From NCBI GenBank assembly GCA_036897095.1, contig JAYMSP010002285.1:1-25111 (forward strand): a DNA stretch of 25,111 nucleotides. Reading direction: 5' to 3'. Below the pieces are notes generated by a model that had not been told where the DNA came from, did no database searches, and saw only the letters and a list, made by a program, of their open reading frames with translations. This document shows positions 20,904 to 25,111 of this stretch, one piece after another (the first letter of the stretch is position 1; each line of letters opens with the position of its first letter). The stretch is from Plantago elongata (taxonomy: Eukaryota > Streptophyta > Magnoliopsida > Lamiales > Plantaginaceae). Made by a program: the position numbers and the translations under genes.

Positions 20904-22082
20904 TCAAACAACAACAGTCCCTTTTTCACCACCTTGATCACCAGTCACATTGCCACCACCAGCAGTAGCACCACCATCACTTATCTTCGCTTTGCCCCTC
21001 ATCTTCCCCCACTTCCTCAACTGAATCTGCAACGTTGCATTCGCAGCCAAGTAATCGACACACTGGTCTGGGGTTAGTATATCGAGTATCCCTTTCAAGG
21101 CCCTCAATCTCACACAATCCGCCATCTTCATTGCCTTCTCCAACCCCGCCAACAACCCTTTAACCGCCGCATCCACCATCCGGTCTACCTTCTCCATCTC
21201 CTTCGCCACCCCTTCCTTCCTCGTCCTCCTCTCCAGCCGGGCCAACTCCACAATCTTCCTATCCGCCATTCCCACCTGCACATAATTGAATGAAGTTAAA
21301 TTACTATATCATCCCGTCCCATACTACGTACAATAAACAATCTATCTCCGTTCCAATAAAAACATTTTAAAAATTACACACTGATACGCACTAACAAATT
21401 TGAGGCCACAACCTAAGAATTGTATATTTCCAACTATTTTTGTTTTATACATCAATCTTCGTAACCAGAATCAAACACGATATCATTTGATTTTGGACGG
21501 AGTTTAACACCCTCTTTCGGAAAACTCACTTCCTTTTAAGGTCGGTAGAATGTGTTGAGGATCAATGATGTCAGATAAATTTCGCGAAAATAATCAAATT
21601 TATGTTAGCTACGGAAAAAAATGCAAAAAATGTGTGGGACCCACCTGTTGCCTTTCCATTTCCCTCTCGACCTTCTCCTCCTCAGCCTTAATCCTAGCCT
21701 TGAGCCCCTCTATCTTCCTGACCTGGTCGTCCGTGAGGTCAACGAGCTTGGTAGCTATGGGCGGGACGGCCGCACGGAGTGAGTTGAGGAGGCGGAAGGC
21801 CGTGGAGGGCTTCCAGCCAGTGACCCATAGGTGGACGTTCTCAAGTGGGCTGAGCCAGACCGGGGTGAAAACGGCCAGCACGTCTTGGTGGGCCGCAGCC
21901 CACTTGAAGGTGTAGAACTCCTTGTGGTGGGCTGTGAGCTTGTTGATGGCTGCTTCCACGACGGAGTCGGGCGGATTTTGTTCCTTTGAGACCACAACGA
22001 GAAGCTTCACAAAGTCTTCAAGTTGGTTCATCCATTTCTCGTAGAAGTCGCAGAATTGCATTTCGACTTGACTCATCGTCAT
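20904..22082 (-). CDS. DOG1-domain protein, DOG1-like 4 type
   Basis: Two exons on the - strand, 22082-21645 and 21275-20904, join CAG|GTG across a 369-bp intron (donor GTGGGT, acceptor TGTGCAG) to give 269 residues, normal for the family. I chose the ATG at 22082 because the DOG1 domain starts at once (VEMQFCDFYEKWMNQLEDF) and a TATA box lies about 80 bp upstream; the frame is open further 5' but unlike the family there. Visible landmarks are the WVTGWKPSTAFRLLNSLRA block, a charged coiled-coil (KIEGLKARIKAEEEKVEREM) running through the splice junction into MADRKIVELARLERR, and the C-terminal LTPDQCVDYLAANATLQIQL block, then a Gly-rich tail. DOG1 family proteins act in seed maturation and dormancy (DOG1 through ABA-pathway PP2Cs); DOG1-like 4 has been linked to seed reserve gene expression. 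Function here is inferred from the family. Confidence 0.93.
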
Positions 22083-22160
22083 TTTAACTTCTTGTTTTGT
22101 TTTGGTTTGTTTGGTATTGGTTTTTGGTTTTAGTATGGTATGGTTTAAGGAAATGGAGTG

Positions 22161-22170
22161 GTATTTATAG
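22161..22170 (-). promoter_or_regulatory. TATA box of the DOG1-like gene
   Basis: On the - strand this reads CTATAAATAC, a consensus plant TATA box about 80 bp before the chosen ATG. It supports the start at 22082. Confidence 0.75.
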
Positions 22171-22287
22171 GGAGTAAAGGGTTTAATGTTCAGGTCATCA
22201 GGTGGGTGTTGAGTTAAGGTAATGTACAGATGGAATAAGAGAGAGTGAGCCACGATGGTGTTAAGTGTAGAGATTGCGTGGCTTCAT

Positions 22288-22293
22288 TGCATG
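22288..22293 (-). promoter_or_regulatory. RY motif upstream of the DOG1-like gene
   Basis: TGCATG (reverse complement CATGCA) is the core bound by the B3 factors ABI3, FUS3 and LEC2 in seed promoters. It lies about 120 bp upstream of the TATA box. Confidence 0.45.
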
Positions 22294-22366
22294 GATCAAT
22301 TGTACCACCCGTTCATTATGTGAAGGGTTCACGCCTTTTCGACCTCACTCTACTCCTAGTATTTTT

Positions 22367-22372
22367 TGCATG
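22367..22372 (-). promoter_or_regulatory. Second RY motif upstream of the DOG1-like gene
   Basis: Another TGCATG, in the context TGCATGCC, about 200 bp upstream of the TATA box. ACGT-core strings (CCACGTGA near 22713 and ACACGTGT near 22889) lie further upstream. Confidence 0.45.
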
Positions 22373-22479
22373 CCACCCTCTTGTCAATATATACCCCTTT
22401 TAAGGCTTTTCCATCAACCACCTTGCTTCTATGCTAATTTCACAAGAATCAGTTTTATGGTCATTTATATTTTATAATA

Positions 22480-23099
22480 ATGAATTAAATAGATATCCGC
22501 GTTCAGATAACAGATCCATTTTCATCAGATTAAAACCTTAATACATGTTATAACTGATAAATACATATTATAAACAAAGTATTGTTATAAATTGGGCCAA
22601 TTTAATATACAAATTTATATGAAATTGAATTGTCTAAGTTTACTTATGGTCATATATAGTTGTATAATTCACGCGAATTTATGTTCTATATTATTTTATG
22701 TCGTAATACTATCCACGTGAACAAATCTTGCCAAATTCAACGTAACAGACTTTATTTTGATAGTACGCTTGACGACACTTAATCATTACTTTATATTATG
22801 TTGTAAGTCAACTAAAGCGTAAAATCGGGGTTCACCAATATAATAGGAACTATCGACCGCTATACGACTAGGTCGGTGCATCATGTAACACGTGTTGATG
22901 ATAAGTCTATTACATCGTTCCCGCAGGCATGTGTAATCTTTTTATTCCATATTGATTCTCAATCTCTTACATATATCTATAGCTCGCGGTCGAGTAATTA
23001 AATTATTTTTCGTGATAGACAACATGTTAGTATATTATGCTTTTTTTTTATTTTAGTTAATAACTTTTCGATAAAATCAAGGAGATTTTAGAGTATAGG
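22480..23099. other. Distal upstream region of the DOG1-like gene
   Basis: AT-rich sequence with no gene. It contains the two ACGT-core strings noted for the second RY motif and ends at the Cassandra insertion. Confidence 0.4.
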
Positions 23100-23370
23100 T
23101 GCAATGCCCCAGAATGTCAAGTCAAAGTCCAAAGAGTTTAAAGAGATTGACAACACTACTTATACCATCAAGGTGCACCTTTCTTTTCGAGAGTCCACCT
23201 AGGAGAACTATACAGTTAAGTGTGCTTGCTCTGGAGCAATTCTATAATGGGTGACCAACTGGGAAGTTTTCTGGTTCGCGCACGAGTGAGGCCAAAGTGC
23301 GTGGGAAAGTACTTGTGTTGGTACAGTGGGGCCAGCATATCACTCCAGAGTTAGCGGTCAAGTCGTTACA
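23100..23370 (+). repeat. Cassandra 5' LTR (271 bp)
   Basis: TGCAATGCCCC...GTCGTTACA. It lacks roughly 50 bp found near the end of the 3' LTR (the part with CTGCGCCGGCCCAAAGGGCC), so it has an internal deletion before its 3' end. Confidence 0.85.
23166..23284 (+). other. 5S rRNA-like region in the 5' LTR
   Basis: The blocks CAGTTAAGTGTGCTTG and AATGGGTGACCAACTGGGAA correspond to the A-box and C-box parts of the plant 5S rRNA internal promoter, with a few substitutions. The 5S start is poorly conserved. This is not a functional 5S gene, but pol III factors might still recognise it. Confidence 0.8.
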
Positions 23371-23372
23371 AA

Positions 23373-23383
23373 TGGTATCAGAG
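23373..23383 (+). other. Cassandra primer-binding site
   Basis: TGGTATCAGAG follows the 5' LTR after two bases and is complementary to the 3' end of initiator tRNA-Met, as in other Cassandra elements. Confidence 0.85.
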
Positions 23384-23456
23384 ACGTGCCAACCCAAAAC
23401 CCACAAGAGATGGACGGTTGGTCGGACAATGGTGCGGCAGGGACGTCATACAATTC

Positions 23457-23469
23457 AAGAGGGGGTGAA
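23457..23469 (+). other. Cassandra polypurine tract
   Basis: AAGAGGGGGTGAA lies directly before the 3' LTR TG, the usual position for priming of plus-strand synthesis. Confidence 0.8.
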
Positions 23470-23794
23470 TGTATCGCCCAAGAATTTCAAGTCAAGTCCA
23501 AAGAGCTTAAAGGATTGAGAACGCTACTTATACAAATAATGTGCACCTTTTTTTTTGGGAATCCATCTAGGAGAACTCCAGAGTTAAGCATGCTTGCTCT
23601 AGAGCAATACTATGATGGGTGAGGGTGATCACAAGCTGGGAAGTTTTCCGGTGTGCGCACGAGTGAGGCCAAAGTACGTGGGAAAAGACTTGTGTTGGTA
23701 CAGTGGGGTCAGCATATCACCCGAGAGTTGTCTATAAGTAACTGCGCCGGCCCAAAGGGCCAGGTCTCGGCCGGTTAGTTGTCGGGTCGTTACA
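23470..23794 (+). repeat. Cassandra 3' LTR (325 bp)
   Basis: TGTATCGCCC...GGGTCGTTACA, with the full-length 3' part including a GCCGGCCCAAAGGGCC segment. Confidence 0.85.
23531..23661 (+). other. 5S rRNA-like region in the 3' LTR, C-box interrupted
   Basis: GAGTTAAGCATGCTTG preserves the A-box region better than the 5' LTR does. The C-box is split: GATGGGTGA is followed by extra bases (GGGTGATCACAAG) before CTGGGAAGT. Pol III activity from this copy would therefore be expected to be weaker. Confidence 0.75.
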
Positions 23795-24705
23795 ATAGAA
23801 GTACAAAATAGTAACTTATTTTCAACAGATGTAATTTTGGGATAAACAACAAAAGAATTTCGAATGCTACCCTGTGAATTAGGTCTATTAATATATTCAC
23901 CCTTTTGGTTGAATAAAAATGGTTACATTAAAAAATTGAACTAGGTAATTTTCGATATTACGTATTGATCCAAAAGTTAAACTTCGTGATGATATGAAAT
24001 TGTTTTTTGTTGATATATCAGCTAAAGTTACTCTTAATAATGAAAATGCCATCTAATATTTTAATTTTGAGTTTCTTTGTTTTCATTTATTTTTACTTTT
24101 CTTTTTTCTTCTTTTTATTAGGTTCCAACTGAGATTGGATTCACCCCCAATTTAGTGAAACAAATAGGGACCTTAATTTAATTTATTAGCGATTTGGGGT
24201 CAATTGAATTGTCATAAACTATTTGGTCAACTACCTATTATCCAAAAAGAATTAAAAACTTCAATTTAGGATCCTTCTAACTTTTTAAAACTTTGCAACT
24301 GAGTTCGTTAAATTCTTAATTGTAAGGGTTTTCGAGTTCCAAAAATCCAGATTGAGTCCTTGAACTATAAACAAATTCAAACAAATAAACATAACACATT
24401 CAACTCATGGAGCTCCGATTTGGAGCTTTAAATCAGAGCTTTGAACAAGTCAGAGCTATCCAAGCTCAATGTCGCAGCTTTGAACAACTCAGTTGTAGCT
24501 GCTCCGTTTGGAGATGTTGAAATGGGCTCATCTACCCTTTAAAAGGCTTTGTAAGGGGAGAGAGATGTCCATATCTTATAGTGAGTGCCCAAGATACTCT
24601 CTCAAGCGATATGGGATGCTTAACAGGCCACCTCATGTGTAAGCCGGTAGACCCAAGCTCAATAGTCCAGAGCAGTCCAAGACCCACATCACTTGAGCAA
24701 ACCAT
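23795..24705. other. Intergenic, repeat-like, no gene
   Basis: AT-rich sequence up to about 24370, with phrases of dispersed-repeat type (for example GATTGAGTCCTTGAACTAT at 24350-24368). At 24437-24453 and 24476-24492 AGCTTTGAACAA(G/C)TCAG occurs twice, 39 bp apart. The part at 24530-24700 ('gatactctctcaagcgatat' and onward) resembles the R/U5 part of a plant LTR, but no edges could be set. Confidence 0.3.
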
Positions 24706-25111
24706 CACTACAAAAAACGCCAGTTTTAGCGACGCCGTTATCCGTCGCTAAAACAGGCGCGATTAGTCCCTAGACCGTCTAGCTACGGATTAAAACGGGC
24801 GTCGTTAAAATGCCCGTTGTTAAGTTTCTAACGACGGATAAGACTTATCCGTCGCTAATCTAGCGACGGATAACATTCATCCGTCGTTATTTCTAGTGAC
24901 GGATAAATTATCCGTCGCTAGAATCCTAGGGTATTTAGCGACGGATAAATATTATCGGTCGCTAAATTGGTAAATTTTTAATTTTTTTTATTTCATGAAT
25001 ACCTAACTTGATCGTATTCAACTTGATTATTACCCAATAGAATTGTAAATGCAGAAAAGAACGTTGGATTGCACGAAAATGTCATAAATGAATTTAAAAT
25101 CTAATATTCGC
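24706..25111 (+). mobile_element. CACTA (En/Spm) transposon terminus, continues past the window
   Basis: The element begins CACTACAAAAAACGCC, the CACTA terminal inverted repeat. The next 250 bp hold about ten copies of a subterminal motif TAGCGACGGATAA in both orientations, for example inverted at 24845-24857, direct at 24861-24873, inverted at 24908-24920 and direct at 24936-24948. Such motifs are where the TnpA-type protein binds in En/Spm. The 3 bases before it (CAT) would be the target duplication. Only this end is visible; no transposase frame appears before the window ends. Confidence 0.85.

Larger units (their letters stand above)
23100..23794 (+). mobile_element. Cassandra TRIM retrotransposon, complete
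   Basis: This 695-bp element has a 5' LTR (23100-23370), a primer-binding site, a short non-coding interior, a polypurine tract and a 3' LTR (23470-23794). Both LTRs start TG (TGCAATGCCCC, TGTATCGCCC) and end CGTTACA, and both contain 5S rRNA-like sequence, which defines Cassandra. The flanks ATAGG (23095-23099) and ATAGA (23795-23799) match at 4 of 5 bases, fitting a 5-bp target duplication. Cassandra has no protein genes and depends on other retroelements for replication; its LTRs are thought to be transcribed by pol III. The two LTRs differ at many positions and in length, so this is an old insertion. Open frames at 23297-23622 are chance. Confidence 0.9.

Noticed and set aside
21310-21420. 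Stowaway-like phrase in the DOG1-like intron (ATCTCCGTTCCAATAAAAAC)
   Set aside because: Only one weak end and no inverted partner in the 369-bp intron.
21565-21997. Open frames on both strands inside the DOG1-like first exon
   Set aside because: Other-frame shadows of a GC-richer coding exon, without domain content.
23297-23622. Open frames of 73 and 98 residues
   Set aside because: They run across Cassandra LTR, primer site and polypurine tract, an element known to be non-coding.
23166-23661. Functional 5S rRNA gene
   Set aside because: Both copies lack a good 5S start, carry substitutions or insertions, and sit inside LTRs.

Overview
This is nuclear DNA of a flowering plant, most likely a eudicot. 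The genes have short GT-AG introns, the spacers are AT-rich, and plant-type transposable elements fill most of the gaps (Stowaway and hAT MITEs, a Cassandra TRIM, copia and LINE remnants, a CACTA end). I cannot name the species; an asterid is a guess.

Two protein genes are intact and can be spliced in frame by eye. A 12-exon gene on the + strand (9999-15224) encodes a 682-residue leucine-rich-repeat receptor-like pseudokinase of the MRH1/MDIS1 (LRR VI-2) type. A two-exon gene on the - strand (22082-20904) encodes a 269-residue DOG1-domain protein closest to DOG1-like 4. They are convergent, with about 5.7 kb between their stop codons. From memory, the same two families are neighbours twice in Arabidopsis (MRH1 next to DOGL4; MDIS1 next to DOG1), so the pair looks like old conserved linkage with later TE insertions between.

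Layout. 1-1110: retroelement LTR-like debris, a degenerate MITE-like patch with a C16 run, and a tRNA-like (SINE-type) sequence on the - strand. 1119-3160: a TATA box and a possible two-exon pseudogene whose long intron and second exon lie in a tandem array of about 301 bp period. 3340-3660: AT-rich DNA with the array motif reversed. 3823-4073: a Stowaway MITE with TA duplications. 5162-5530: a decayed LINE RNase H domain. 5989-6690: an LTR-like fragment abutting a Stowaway end. 6849-6910: a perfect 31-bp tandem duplication. 7062-7788: two probable degenerate MITEs. 9160-9998: leader of the receptor gene, with a probable 5' UTR intron and several upstream ORFs. 9999-15224: receptor gene, with a TIR element in its last intron. 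15888-16899: two MITEs, the second a well-bounded hAT-type element. 17946-19866: a copia LTR, primer site and frameshifted gag, cut off before pol. 20338-20477: a small fold-back element. 20904-22082: the DOG1-like gene, with a TATA box and two RY (TGCATG) motifs upstream. 23100-23794: a complete Cassandra TRIM whose two LTRs carry 5S rRNA-like sequence. 24706-end: the terminus of a CACTA transposon with inverted subterminal repeats, running off the window.

Best leads are the receptor/DOG1 microsynteny, the Cassandra element with two differently damaged 5S regions, the 301-bp exon-bearing array, and the uORF-rich receptor leader. I see no clearly new system.
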